This document shows positions 33,776 through 42,352 of a stretch of 64,000 nucleotides of DNA, piece by piece. Position numbers and translations under genes: made by a program. The stretch comes from a bacterium (GTDB taxonomy: Bacteria > Patescibacteriota > Patescibacteriia > 2-12-FULL-60-25): positions 502,625 to 566,624 of the forward strand of contig JAJYXM010000016.1 in the NCBI GenBank assembly GCA_021796435.1. The letters run 5' to 3'. How positions within the stretch are numbered: the first letter of the stretch is position 1; the number at the start of each line of letters is the position of its first letter. Under the pieces are notes generated by a model. It did no database searches, was not told the origin of the DNA, and was given only the letters and a program-made list of their open reading frames with translations.

Positions 33776-33806
33776 CAGAAGCCGACGTCAGAGGTCGGTT
33801 TTTGTT
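33776..33806 (+). terminator. Terminator after the tRNA-Gly element
   Basis: CCGAC/GTCGG stem, then TTTTTGTTT. Confidence 0.6.
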
Positions 33807-33811
33807 TATTT

Positions 33812-33873
33812 GTCATCCCGGGCATGGACCCGGGAACTCGGGGTTTAGATCCCGGCTCTGTGGCCGGGATGAC
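33812..33873. repeat. Palindromic intergenic repeat
   Basis: GTCATCCCGGGCATGGACC through GGCCGGGATGAC, close to the unit inside the glycosyltransferase gene at 23944. Confidence 0.85.
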
Positions 33874-33880
33874 AGCTGGT

Positions 33881-34294
33881 CTACCAATCCTCGTTGCTTA
33901 CGACCGAGGGGTCGTGTTTGGGATTCATCTGGCGGATGATATAGGCACAGCGTTCAGCATCATATTTGGTTTCGAATGATTCTACCCAGCCGCCTCCGAT
34001 AACACGGTCATTTTCATTCACCATATTCGCCTCGACTGCAAAATGTCCCTTTTGCGGATGCCCTAGGCCATTGGGATAACGGATCCTGAAGATTTCTTCT
34101 CCGATATCCTTATCTGCGGGTTTCTCGAACATCTTGGTTTTGGGGTTGAAGAGACGGGCGAAACGTCGGTGGCGGAATGAATCGATGATACTCGCGACGT
34201 CCTTCTTTAAAGGATCCTCGGCGGGATCATACAGATTCCGCATATCCTCTCGGTTAGTCTCTTGGACGGGGGACATTTCATGAGTTTCAGGCAT
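33881..34294 (-). CDS. Uncharacterised 137-residue protein
   Basis: I do not recognise this acidic, soluble protein. It has an N-terminal disordered stretch and a compact part with HFAVEANMVNENDRVIGGGW and YDAERCAYIIRQMNP. Expression is supported by a consensus TATAAT (34302-34307, minus strand) 7 nt before the ATG and no SD, the leaderless pattern used by other genes here. Confidence 0.7.
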   Translation of the reverse strand: MPETHEMSPVQETNREDMRNLYDPAEDPLKKDVASIIDSFRHRRFARLFNPKTKMFEKPADKDIGEEIFRIRYPNGLGHPQKGHFAVEANMVNENDRVIGGGWVESFETKYDAERCAYIIRQMNPKHDPSVVSNEDW

Positions 34295-34301
34295 ATGTTC
34301 G

Positions 34302-34307
34302 ATTATA
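34302..34307 (-). promoter_or_regulatory. -10 box giving a leaderless start for 33881-34294
   Basis: TATAAT on the minus strand, 7 nt before ATG. No clear -35 was found at 17 bp. Confidence 0.65.
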
Positions 34308-34402
34308 CTTCAACGTTTTTGGTTGAGCTATCGCAGCTTCAGTCAAGCTCTTGCGTCACGCCTGTTTTTTTGATAGCCTAGCGCCGCTAAGGAAGCTATC
34401 CG

Positions 34403-34429
34403 GGCAGCAGCAGTCCAGCCAGCTTAGCT
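34403..34429 (+). repeat. Upstream partial copy of tRNA-Thr 5' region
   Basis: This 27-nt segment matches 34457-34483 with three differences; the shared core is AGCCAGCTTAGCT, the first nucleotides of tRNA-Thr plus leader. The copies are 54 bp apart and a TCCCAC/GTGGGA hairpin lies between. Confidence 0.8.
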
Positions 34430-34471
34430 TCCCACTGCGCATAACTCCGTGGGACAGGCAGCGGTAGTCTA

Positions 34472-34546
34472 GCCAGCTTAGCTCAGCGGTAGAGCAATGC
34501 TTTCGTAAAGCAGAGGTCCCGGGTTCAAATCCCGGAGCTGGCTCCA
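34472..34546 (+). tRNA. tRNA-Thr (anticodon CGT)
   Basis: A 75-nt cloverleaf with CCA. Acceptor GCCAGCT/AGCTGGC, D arm GCTC/GAGC, anticodon loop TTCGTAA, T arm CCGGG/CCCGG around TTCAAAT. The outermost anticodon-stem pair is an A-G mismatch. Confidence 0.94.
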
Positions 34547-34591
34547 GCAAGAATGACCGTCATCAGGCGGTTATTTTTGTTATGGACAGGA

Positions 34592-34621
34592 TTGATTTTT
34601 TTCCACATGCATACCTGTAAT
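34592..34621 (+). promoter_or_regulatory. Promoter upstream of the RlpA-like gene
   Basis: TTGATT, 18 bp, TGTAAT, then a GGAGGT ribosome site. Confidence 0.6.
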
Positions 34622-34642
34622 TCTGGAGGTAAAGCTGCTAAT

Positions 34643-35401
34643 ATGAGCTGGATGTTGAAGTGGAGGAAAATCGGAATATTCCTGGGGGTTTTGGCTCTCG
34701 GAATCTTGATGGTCGGATCGCCGGCGAAAGCCGAGGTGATGCATGTTCTGCATCTTGATCCAGGGTTCATCGGGCACCCAGTTAACCTCGATATCCTGGA
34801 AGGACAAGCCTTCATCAAATGGGATACCGGAGATTTGTCATACCCGAGCGATCTTTATGTTTCGGTCAGCTCTACGGAGATCGAAGTGGTGTGGGATACC
34901 TCATACGCGTTGACCGAAAAAGGCGTGGAGATAGGGGTGAAGAAAGATTATCTGGGTTTCAAGAACGATGATCCGTTCAGCGATATCGTGTTGGAGACGA
35001 AAGTCCCGTTCGGCGAATGGAAGGTGGCGGATTCGGTCGAGAAGGACGGATTCATCATGACCCGCATCGGTCCTGAAGCGCGCGTCAGACTGGCTTTGGC
35101 GCCGCGCGGGATGCGCAGCGGTGAGGCGACTTGGTACAAGTATAAGGGTGGCATGTTCGCGGCGTCGCCGGACTTCCCCAAGGGTACTAAACTGCAGGTC
35201 AGCTTGGCGGATGATCCGACCAAGTCCTGTGTCGTGACGGTGAATGATTATGGTCCTGACCGCGATCTCTTCCCGAGCCGTGTGATCGACCTCGATTCGG
35301 TGGCTTTCAAGAAACTTTCTCCTTTATCGGCAGGTAAGCTCAATGTGACCGTCACTCCCGTACCTCCTCCCGAAACGGATAAAGACGATAAGTCCGGTTG
35401 A
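34643..35401 (+). CDS. RlpA-like double-psi beta-barrel secreted protein
   Basis: A 252-residue exported protein. A signal peptide (IGIFLGVLALGILMVGSPAKA) is followed by a beta-rich domain, then a DPBB module from about residue 160: SGEATWYKYKGGMFAAS and VTVNDYGPDRDLFPSRVIDL. RlpA proteins cut or bind peptidoglycan at the septum. Being directly upstream of ftsE and ftsX supports a role in daughter-cell separation. ATG 34643 has GGAGGT 12 nt upstream; a longer frame reaches back to 34553 but would spoil the signal peptide. Confidence 0.82.
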   Translation: MSWMLKWRKIGIFLGVLALGILMVGSPAKAEVMHVLHLDPGFIGHPVNLDILEGQAFIKWDTGDLSYPSDLYVSVSSTEIEVVWDTSYALTEKGVEIGVKKDYLGFKNDDPFSDIVLETKVPFGEWKVADSVEKDGFIMTRIGPEARVRLALAPRGMRSGEATWYKYKGGMFAASPDFPKGTKLQVSLADDPTKSCVVTVNDYGPDRDLFPSRVIDLDSVAFKKLSPLSAGKLNVTVTPVPPPETDKDDKSG

Positions 35402-35406
35402 ACCGT

Positions 35407-36093
35407 ATGATAACGCTGGAAAAAATCTCGAAAATCTATCCGCCGAATGTTCAGGGATTGCGCGACATCAACCTCAAGATCGACCATGGGGAATTCGTCT
35501 CGATCGTCGGTCAGAGCGGAGCAGGCAAGACGACTCTGGCGAAACTGCTGATAGCCGAAGAAAGGCCGACGCGCGGTCGAATCGATATAGGCGGATGGGA
35601 TATCACGCGGATCCCAGGCCGGGATGTGCCGTTTTTGCGGCGTCAGATCGGTGTGGTCTTCCAGGACTTCAAGCTGTTGCCCAAGAAGACGGTCTACGAG
35701 AACGTCGCGTTCGCTTTGGAGGTCGCCAGCATGTCAGGACGGCGTATCCGCGACATAGTACCGCAAGTGCTGAAGATCGTAGGTCTCGAGGAAAAAGCGC
35801 GCAGGTTCCCGCATCAGCTCTCGGGTGGAGAACAACAACGTGTCGTCATCGCGCGGGCTCTGGTCCATCGCCCCAAAGTCCTTTTGGCCGATGAGCCTAC
35901 GGGTAATTTGGATACGCTGAATGCGCGTGAGATAATCGATCTGCTCCTTAAGATAAATTCCTTCGGTACGACCATCGTGCTCGTGACGCATAATCGCGAA
36001 GTGGTCAATGCATTGCGTCGCAGGGTCATCACGCTGGACGGCGGCATGGTCGTGTCTGACCAGGCCGAAGGGAAATATCTCTTGCCCGTGTAA
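35407..36093 (+). CDS. ftsE: Cell division ATP-binding protein FtsE
   Basis: A 228-residue ABC ATPase: Walker [10 protein letters not shown], signature LSGGEQQRV, Walker [13 protein letters not shown] and H-loop VTHNREV. With FtsX it forms a membrane complex that regulates peptidoglycan hydrolases at the septum. ATG 35407 is chosen; an in-frame TTG at 35398 overlaps the RlpA-like stop as TTGA and could also be used. It is followed 5 bp later by ftsX. Confidence 0.95.
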   Translation: MITLEKISKIYPPNVQGLRDINLKIDHGEFVSIVGQSGAGKTTLAKLLIAEERPTRGRIDIGGWDITRIPGRDVPFLRRQIGVVFQDFKLLPKKTVYENVAFALEVASMSGRRIRDIVPQVLKIVGLEEKARRFPHQLSGGEQQRVVIARALVHRPKVLLADEPTGNLDTLNAREIIDLLLKINSFGTTIVLVTHNREVVNALRRRVITLDGGMVVSDQAEGKYLLPV

Positions 36094-36098
36094 TCTTC

Positions 36099-37019
36099 AT
36101 GTCTTTTTTCATCAATATCTGGAGGATAATCGTCAGCGCGTGGAAACACTTCGTGCGCAATTTATGGCTGGCTTTGAGTACGGTGTTCGTCTTGGTGCTG
36201 GCCATGCTTTCGGTCAATGTCCTGTTGGGCGTGAACGTCTTGTTGAACCGCGCTGCACAGGAACTTGAGAGCAAGATAGACGTGTCGGTCTATTTTTTGG
36301 CCAATACGCCTCCGGCAGTACTGGAGCAGGCTAAGTTCCTGATGACTTCGCTGTCGCAAGTCCAATCGGCCGAACTGATCATGCCAGACACGGTGCTGGA
36401 GAACTTCAAAAAGCAGCATGCCGCGGAGCCGGAAGTGTTGGGTAGCCTGGCGGAACTTGGGGAGAACCCTTTCGGGGCGACGATGATCCTGAAGGCCAAG
36501 AACACCGCCGACTATCCTTTCTTGCTGCAGGCTTTGGATAATCCACAATTCAATTTCGCCATCGAATCCAAGAATTACGATGACCATGCCGAAACCATCA
36601 AGCGGGTAAGGGAAATCAGCAATTCAGTGCAGGTTTTCGGCCTGATACTCATCTCGATCTTCGCGTTGTTCTCGATCCTCATCGTCTATAACACGGTACG
36701 TGTGGCGATATATACGCAGCGTGAGGAGATCGGCATCATGCGACTGGTGGGGGCCTCGAATTCATTCGTCAGGATGCCGTTCGTGCTGGAAGGGATCTTT
36801 TTGGCGCTTTTCGCCATAGTCATCGCTGGTGGGATCGTCTATTCCGCCACGGTCTATCTTGAGCCCTATCTTTCTACGTTCCTGGATGGCGCAGATCCTG
36901 GTCTTCTGACTTATTTCTCGGCCAACTGGCCGCAGTTGGTGGGGGCTGAATGTGGCGTCCTGGCCGGGCTTGTGGCGCTGTCTTCGTGGGCGGCAGTCGG
37001 TAAATATCTCAAGAAGTGA
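36099..37019 (+). CDS. ftsX: Cell division protein FtsX
   Basis: A 306-residue permease-like protein with four helices: one near the N-terminus ([17 protein letters not shown]), a large extracellular domain ([12 protein letters not shown]), and three C-terminal ones with the [13 protein letters not shown] coupling segment that contacts FtsE. It passes the FtsE ATP cycle to periplasmic or surface hydrolases. Confidence 0.94.
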   Translation: MSFFINIWRIIVSAWKHFVRNLWLALSTVFVLVLAMLSVNVLLGVNVLLNRAAQELESKIDVSVYFLANTPPAVLEQAKFLMTSLSQVQSAELIMPDTVLENFKKQHAAEPEVLGSLAELGENPFGATMILKAKNTADYPFLLQALDNPQFNFAIESKNYDDHAETIKRVREISNSVQVFGLILISIFALFSILIVYNTVRVAIYTQREEIGIMRLVGASNSFVRMPFVLEGIFLALFAIVIAGGIVYSATVYLEPYLSTFLDGADPGLLTYFSANWPQLVGAECGVLAGLVALSSWAAVGKYLKK

Positions 37020-37020
37020 T

Positions 37021-37653
37021 ATGGCACAGAAGAAGCTTTCCCGAGCCAAAACAGGGAAGACAAGAAAAACCGCCATCAAGAAGGAGCCAAGAGTCCAAAT
37101 CAACGACGGAGCTAAGTCATCTGATATAGGGCCTTGTTTGCGCGCTTATGAGTCTGTCGTGAAAAGGCTTAGTTCTACCGACAGATCCGCGATAGCTGAT
37201 GATCTGGAATTGTTGCACGACGCCGTCGTGGATTGCCCGAGGCATTGCGGATGCAGCGATCGGGAAAAGACGAGCATCATCTTTTCCGCGGATGGGGTGT
37301 TCTTGGGTGAGTTGACGACGCGTTCGGGCGGTCTTACGGGTTTGATGCTGTCTCGCGACGGAGATGAGCTGTTAGGTGCCGAAGTCGAGTCGTGGCAAGT
37401 CATCGGCCTGCACCAGAATGAGACGTTGACCCCGGTGAAACTCAATGATGGCCGGTTTTTGGAGGCTTTCGGCATCTGGTGCGGGAATAACGGCTGCAAG
37501 ATAGTGACTTTATTGGCTCCGCAATTGGAGCTTTGGAACGCGATACAGGCCTCTGCGTTGCCGGAAGAAGAGAGGTGTTACGCGATCCAGAGAGTCGCTC
37601 AAGAGCCGCTGGATAATGCATTAAGAGCCTTAGCCGAAATCCTCGGTGGTTGA
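37021..37653 (+). CDS. Uncharacterised protein in the ftsEX operon
   Basis: A 210-residue soluble protein of unknown family. A basic Lys/Arg-rich start (KKLSRAKTGKTRKTAIKK) is followed by a cysteine cluster (CPRHCGCSD, later WCGNNGC) that could bind metal. No membrane segment. The start is one base after the ftsX stop, so co-translation is likely. Only its place suggests a division link. Confidence 0.65.
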   Translation: MAQKKLSRAKTGKTRKTAIKKEPRVQINDGAKSSDIGPCLRAYESVVKRLSSTDRSAIADDLELLHDAVVDCPRHCGCSDREKTSIIFSADGVFLGELTTRSGGLTGLMLSRDGDELLGAEVESWQVIGLHQNETLTPVKLNDGRFLEAFGIWCGNNGCKIVTLLAPQLELWNAIQASALPEEERCYAIQRVAQEPLDNALRALAEILGG

Positions 37654-37675
37654 ATCCAAGATAAGACATAATACG

Positions 37676-38434
37676 ATGCTTAAAAAACATTTCTCCATCT
37701 TCATCCTCATCCTAGCCCTAGGCATGCCCTTCTCGGTCGCGGCAGAAACTGCAGTCGTGCCTACGGTCATCGATTCGAGCCTGCACTTCCGTCCGATTCT
37801 GCATGAACATGGGGTGGAATTCCGTTGGTTCCGGTGGAGCAAGCCAAGGGAATTCGTGTCTTACGACATCAGGCGCGCAGACAGCAAGGACGACTCCAAG
37901 TCGGTCGAAGATACGCATTCGGTGGCTGAGACCACGAACCGTTATTCCACCAATTTCGAGGAGAGGTTGGATAAGGGTACGTATTATTATCGTCTGTGCA
38001 TCGTGACCAAGACCAAGCGCATCTGTTCGGCGAACCAGGCGGTCACGATAAAAGCAGAGTTGCCGGAGAGCGAAAAAAAGAAGCTGGCTTTAGCGGAAGA
38101 GGTCGCGGAGGAACCGCAGGTCACGATGCATGATGCGCCGGCCGGAGAATTGATGTTGCGCGCGGATCTGGACGCGGACGGAAATGCTGTGCTTTCATGG
38201 ACGCCGATGGACGATTCATTCGAGGTAAAAGCCTATAAGCCGGTCAGGTCACAGGATAACCCTAACCTCTATTATCCGCACGACGGTTATCTCGCGCACA
38301 TACTGGATGCTTCAAGGACTATGTTGGTGGACGATCGGACTCCGGCGGGCACCGTGTATTATCGGGTTTGTGCCGTGACCTTGCAGGATGAATTGTATTG
38401 CGGGAATGTGGCTGCGATAAACAACGCCAAATGA
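37676..38434 (+). CDS. Secreted fibronectin-III-like protein
   Basis: A 252-residue exported protein. A signal peptide (FSIFILILALGMPFSVAA) precedes two related beta modules, each ending in a tyrosine-rich strand with a Cys pair (YYYRLCIVTKTKRICS; VYYRVCAVTLQDELYCG). This looks like two FN3-type domains each closed by a disulfide, joined by an acidic linker. It is likely a surface or adhesion factor. It ends 68 bp before the HD gene. Confidence 0.7.
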   Translation: MLKKHFSIFILILALGMPFSVAAETAVVPTVIDSSLHFRPILHEHGVEFRWFRWSKPREFVSYDIRRADSKDDSKSVEDTHSVAETTNRYSTNFEERLDKGTYYYRLCIVTKTKRICSANQAVTIKAELPESEKKKLALAEEVAEEPQVTMHDAPAGELMLRADLDADGNAVLSWTPMDDSFEVKAYKPVRSQDNPNLYYPHDGYLAHILDASRTMLVDDRTPAGTVYYRVCAVTLQDELYCGNVAAINNAK

Positions 38435-38489
38435 CGAATTACGAATTACGAAGGAGGAATCGGTAGGGGCGAATGATTATTCGCCCGTA
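38433..38489. repeat. GAATTACGAATTACGA repeat and GGGGCGAAT palindrome
   Basis: GACGAATTACGAATTACGAA is followed by GGGGCGAATGATTATTCGCCC. The first part recurs at 54175-54196. Such repeats are common spacer debris in environmental genomes. Confidence 0.7.
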
Positions 38490-38501
38490 CGAATTGTCTG
38501 C

Positions 38502-39074
38502 ATGAATATGGGTACAAAAGACGTATTGAAGTATCTCTTTGAGCTTGGGCAGATGCGCCGGGTCAAACACGGCGGCTGGACGCTCGTAGGCATCGAACAG
38601 CCAGATAGTATAGCCGAGCATTCGTTACGCGCCGCGCAGATCGGTTATGTCTTGGCGGTCATGGAAAAATACGAAAAGCCGGAAGAGGTCTGTTCGATGT
38701 TGGTTTTCCATGACGCGCACGAGACGCGCATCGGCGATCTGCATAAGGTCGCACGGCGCTATGTGACGGCTGAGGACGAGAAAGCGGCGGAAGAGCAGGT
38801 TGCAGAGTTGGGTGAGATCGGAGAAAGGATCATGGCTCTTTGGAGCACTATCGAACACAAGGATCCGCCGGCCGGTATAATCGCCAAAGATGCCGATTAT
38901 CTGGAGACTGCAGTGACGGCTAAGGAATATCTTGATAACGGGTATCCGCTGGTCCAGGACTGGATAGATAACGTGGGGAGTGCCTTGAAGACGGAATCGG
39001 CCAAGAAGCTTTGGGCGGAACTGAAGGATGCGACGGCACATGATTGGTGGAAAGGACTGAAGAAATTGGCTTGA
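38502..39074 (+). CDS. HD-domain phosphohydrolase (YfbR/HD_3-like)
   Basis: A 190-residue all-alpha HD hydrolase. Metal ligands are in IAEHSLRAAQ (H), FHDAHETRIGD (HD) and a later DADYLE Asp. YfbR-type members remove phosphate from deoxynucleoside monophosphates. Seen in sequence: the HD motif and length. Substrate: inferred. A strong terminator follows. Confidence 0.85.
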   Translation: MNMGTKDVLKYLFELGQMRRVKHGGWTLVGIEQPDSIAEHSLRAAQIGYVLAVMEKYEKPEEVCSMLVFHDAHETRIGDLHKVARRYVTAEDEKAAEEQVAELGEIGERIMALWSTIEHKDPPAGIIAKDADYLETAVTAKEYLDNGYPLVQDWIDNVGSALKTESAKKLWAELKDATAHDWWKGLKKLA

Positions 39075-39085
39075 AATCAGATCAA

Positions 39086-39116
39086 AAAACCGGTAGGCAA
39101 CATGTCTACCGGTTTT
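39086..39116. terminator. Bidirectional terminator
   Basis: AAAACCGGTAG pairs with CTACCGGTTTT between convergent genes. Confidence 0.88.
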
Positions 39117-39128
39117 CGATTCGTGGTC

Positions 39129-39635
39129 TTATTTAGTCACGCCGAATTTCGTCATGACGATATTGCCGTCGGCGTCCTTAATCGGGGCATCTTTGGCTAA
39201 GATGAATTTCTTATCGCCGTCATCGGTGTGCAGCATGGCGAAGTATTCATTGTCGCTCGTGATATCCACTTTGATGTAGACTTCTTTGGTCTCGCCGGCA
39301 TTCAGCAGGTCGCTTACACCCACCACATTGCCGGGCTTGCCGTCGGTAGAGACGTGTATAACCACATATCCTGGTTTGGCGAGATTGACGTTTTTGGCTA
39401 CGACTTCGTTGCCGGCCTTTTGCGTCTCAACCATGAGGCTATTGGTCGGAGTCTGGACTACGGGTTGGGCGGTCCCGCCAGTTTCGGCAGTCGCCGGATT
39501 CTCCTGCGGCGTGACTTCGGACGAAGCGGGGGTAGGTTCGCTGGTGTACGGACCTTCGTTATCCGGGGCTGTCGAGCCTAGGCATCCGGCGCCGAGAAGG
39601 GGGAGTAAAGCGAGCGTAATGAGTGCTTTTTTCAT
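39129..39635 (-). CDS. Lipoprotein with DUF7282-like beta domain
   Basis: A 168-residue lipoprotein: signal peptide with lipobox LLGAGC (Cys 18), a Ser/Thr/Pro/Glu-rich spacer, then one beta-sandwich domain (KPGYVVIHVSTDGKPGNVVG, DNEYFAMLHTDDGDKKF) of the type found in surface proteins of archaea and CPR. It faces a divergent secreted protein gene 38 bp away. Confidence 0.75.
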   Translation of the reverse strand: MKKALITLALLPLLGAGCLGSTAPDNEGPYTSEPTPASSEVTPQENPATAETGGTAQPVVQTPTNSLMVETQKAGNEVVAKNVNLAKPGYVVIHVSTDGKPGNVVGVSDLLNAGETKEVYIKVDITSDNEYFAMLHTDDGDKKFILAKDAPIKDADGNIVMTKFGVTK

Positions 39636-39656
39636 ACGTTTGTGAATGAATAATGC

Positions 39657-39662
39657 TATAAT
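39657..39662 (+). promoter_or_regulatory. -10 box of the 39674-41095 gene
   Basis: TATAAT, 11 nt before ATG 39674, so the leader would be only about 5 nt; no SD. Confidence 0.65.
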
Positions 39663-39673
39663 GATATCTAATT

Positions 39674-41095
39674 ATGAAGAATATTGTAACAGTTTGTCTA
39701 ATCCTGCTCCTCTTTCCGCTTTGCTTTGTCAAGGCCGACGATGGTCCCTTCATCACCGAGCTTGGGGCATTGCAGCCGATGCAGGAAAGCCATGTTCGCA
39801 TGGAAAGCGAGGATGTGGTTTTTACCTATGCTGCTGACGGAAGCATCAACGGTAACGCGACGTTTAATTTCGTGAACACGACAAACGAGAAAATCACATT
39901 GGACACGATTTTCCCTTTGGAGGGCAATGCAGGAAATGATGAAGCGGTGGCCTATGCCAAGGACGTCACCGTCAAAGTCGGAGGACGTATCATGAAGACG
40001 GAGACGAAAAAGGGTTTTTATCCGGAACGCGACGAGAAGGGGAATTTGACCACAAGCCCGGAAGTAATGGGGATGGTTTTTCCGTTGTCGTTCGCGCCGC
40101 AGGGAAAGCTTCAGGTCGAAGTATCGTTCGTGCCGGAGACCAATCTTTGGCTATTCCCAACCTTTTCATATCTAATCGGATCCGGCGCTGGTTGGTCCGG
40201 TCCGATAGGTCAGGCGAATTTTTCGGTCATATATCCCATGGAACTGCAATCCGGTTGGGTCACGATGGAATTTTTTGATGGTTCCGGTATGAAACCTTTT
40301 CCGACAGAGGCAAAGATTAATGGCAAAAAAGTGACATTCAGCATGGAAAATCTGGAGCCGGGCGAGGGTAGCCGCATGATAAGCGTGGAGATCCTCCCTC
40401 TCTCGATGGCGAAGGATATCATAGCAGCGCAAAACGTAGTAAAGGCGGCAGCAGACGACCCGGATGCTTATTGGCACTTAGCAGATGTATATAAAAATAT
40501 CGTAGATCACGGTTACGGCCCGGCTGCTTCATCATATCGACGTCCTGATTTTACGCGTGTTGCGTATTGGGAATTCGTCGAGAAGGCTTTGGCGTTGGAT
40601 GACGTCGGATTCGGCTCCAAATATTCGAATTTTTCCGTCACTGGGATGTATAACCGGCTCAGACTTTACTCGAATGATTGGGATGTCGTCTGCAAGCCAT
40701 ATGACTGTACGGGCCTGGTCAATGCCGAAAAGTATCAGGATACTTTGAATAAAATGCAAAACCTCGACGGAACGAGCTACATTGGACAGAACGGTGATGA
40801 TCTCCTGATCGCACACGCAAAAGATCTGGACAGTTCGTGGAGAATATTGCGTCGCGATTTGTTTCCGGTTGCCAGTTCGACGTATGAGGCAGCATATGGT
40901 GGTTCGGCCGAAAAGACGTCTGCTGCAGATTTTTCGGCACCGACAAATCCTTCGCAGCAGTCGGCAGCGGCCGCTAAAGAAACTTCGCAGCCTGAAAGGT
41001 TTCCGGATTATGTCCTCTATCTGCTCGGCGGATTGGCGGGCGCGATCACGGGTTCAGTGGTCACCGTGTTGGCGCGTAGGGTATTGAAAAGCTGA
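39674..41095 (+). CDS. Surface-anchored protein with C-terminal membrane helix
   Basis: A 473-residue protein of unknown family. An N-terminal signal peptide (TVCLILLLFPLCFVKA), a beta-rich DUF4424-like region (FVNTTNEKITLDTIFPLEG) and a helical TPR-like part (AYWHLADVYKNIVDHGYG) come before a Ser/Ala-rich stalk and a C-terminal helix (VLYLLGGLAGAITGSVVTVLA). It should be displayed outside the membrane. Confidence 0.72.
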   Translation: MKNIVTVCLILLLFPLCFVKADDGPFITELGALQPMQESHVRMESEDVVFTYAADGSINGNATFNFVNTTNEKITLDTIFPLEGNAGNDEAVAYAKDVTVKVGGRIMKTETKKGFYPERDEKGNLTTSPEVMGMVFPLSFAPQGKLQVEVSFVPETNLWLFPTFSYLIGSGAGWSGPIGQANFSVIYPMELQSGWVTMEFFDGSGMKPFPTEAKINGKKVTFSMENLEPGEGSRMISVEILPLSMAKDIIAAQNVVKAAADDPDAYWHLADVYKNIVDHGYGPAASSYRRPDFTRVAYWEFVEKALALDDVGFGSKYSNFSVTGMYNRLRLYSNDWDVVCKPYDCTGLVNAEKYQDTLNKMQNLDGTSYIGQNGDDLLIAHAKDLDSSWRILRRDLFPVASSTYEAAYGGSAEKTSAADFSAPTNPSQQSAAAAKETSQPERFPDYVLYLLGGLAGAITGSVVTVLARRVLKS

Positions 41096-41105
41096 AGAGC
41101 GTATT

Positions 41106-42227
41106 TTATCGGTTGTCCACTCCGATGGCTTCGGAGATGTCCCTGTAGCCATCTTTCTCGAGGAGTCGGACCAAACCTTGGTTGATGGCACTTATCTGTT
41201 GCGGGCCTTCGTAGATCATGCCGGTCACGAGTTGGACAAGAGATGAGCCAAGGCGGATTTTGCGGTAGGCATCCTCAGCCGTGAAGACTCCGCCGCAACC
41301 GATCACGATGTGCGTATCTTTGGTTTTGCCGTAGACGTATCTGATGAGTTCATCGGAAAGTTCCTGCACCACTTTTCCGCTCAAGCCTCCGACTTCCGGT
41401 ACGGTCTTGTCCAAGATCTTCGGGTTGTCGCGTTTCTTGGTCAGGTTGGTGCAGACGAAACCGTGGACGCGATGGCGCCGCACGACTTCGATGATGGCGT
41501 CCGTATCTTGATGCGACAGATCAGCGGCAAGTTTGAGGAAAATGGGTTTGTCCGTCTGTATCGTGTCCAAACGGGTCAGTAGCCGTTCCAGCCGTTCAGG
41601 ATCCGTGAATGGCTCGCCGCCGAATGCGTTGGGGCAGCTGATGTTCACGGTGATGTATTGTCCGACGCCTTTCATCGTCTCGAAAGCCTTGGCGTAGTCG
41701 TCGATGCCGGTTTCGACGTCGGCGCAGGCTTGGTTGTTGGTCTTGGCCACGCTGATGCCGACAGGCAGACGGAAGCTTTTGCCTTTGAGCCTTTTGGCGA
41801 TGGCTTCGCAGCCGTCATTCTTGAGGCCGTAGTAGACTACGAGGGATTGCGATTTCGGTAAACGCCAGAGACGTTTTTTCGGGTTGCCGGGGCACGGTTC
41901 GCCTGTGATCGAGCCGACTTCGGCGAATCCGAAGCCGACGCTAGGCAAGATGTCCGTGATCTCGATGTTCTTGTCGAAGCCGGCAGCGAGACCGATCGGA
42001 TTATCGAATCTCATGCCCAGGATTGTCGTCTCGAGTCTGGGATTGTGATAGCCGAAAGCGGCACGCGTCAAAGCGCGGGTAAATCCGAAACGGCCCAGTA
42101 TGGCGCCTACCTTTATCATGCGGTCATGAATGAATTCCGGGTCCAGCAGGAAATAAAAAGGCTTCAGGATCTTGGTGTAGCTGAAGTGGAAAAACGCATT
42201 TCTGGCGGAAATCCAGGTTTCGTACAT
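41106..42227 (-). CDS. pyrD: Dihydroorotate dehydrogenase (class-2-like)
   Basis: A 373-residue TIM-barrel flavoenzyme of pyrimidine synthesis. The N-terminal helical extension before GLAAGFDKN is the class 2 (quinone-linked, membrane-associated) layout. NISCPN (195-200) carries Cys198 where class 2 enzymes have Ser and class 1 enzymes Cys as base. Other FMN contacts are IGCGGVFTAEDA and the GSSLVQLVTG phosphate loop. A TACAAT box is 9 nt before ATG. Confidence 0.9.
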   Translation of the reverse strand: MYETWISARNAFFHFSYTKILKPFYFLLDPEFIHDRMIKVGAILGRFGFTRALTRAAFGYHNPRLETTILGMRFDNPIGLAAGFDKNIEITDILPSVGFGFAEVGSITGEPCPGNPKKRLWRLPKSQSLVVYYGLKNDGCEAIAKRLKGKSFRLPVGISVAKTNNQACADVETGIDDYAKAFETMKGVGQYITVNISCPNAFGGEPFTDPERLERLLTRLDTIQTDKPIFLKLAADLSHQDTDAIIEVVRRHRVHGFVCTNLTKKRDNPKILDKTVPEVGGLSGKVVQELSDELIRYVYGKTKDTHIVIGCGGVFTAEDAYRKIRLGSSLVQLVTGMIYEGPQQISAINQGLVRLLEKDGYRDISEAIGVDNR

Positions 42228-42352
42228 AGCCTAAGGATTGTAGGGGAGAACCCTTGACCTTTCAAGGTCGAGGACTTTCCTTTCTTGGGGAAAGCTGCAT
42301 CCTTTTTTGTTATACTGACGGCATCTTATTCCAAGAAAGGAGGTGCGTTTTC

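Noticed and set aside
35398-35406. TTG start for ftsE at 35398
   Set aside because: Possible by stop-start coupling, but ATG 35407 gives the normal FtsE N-terminus (MITLEKIS).
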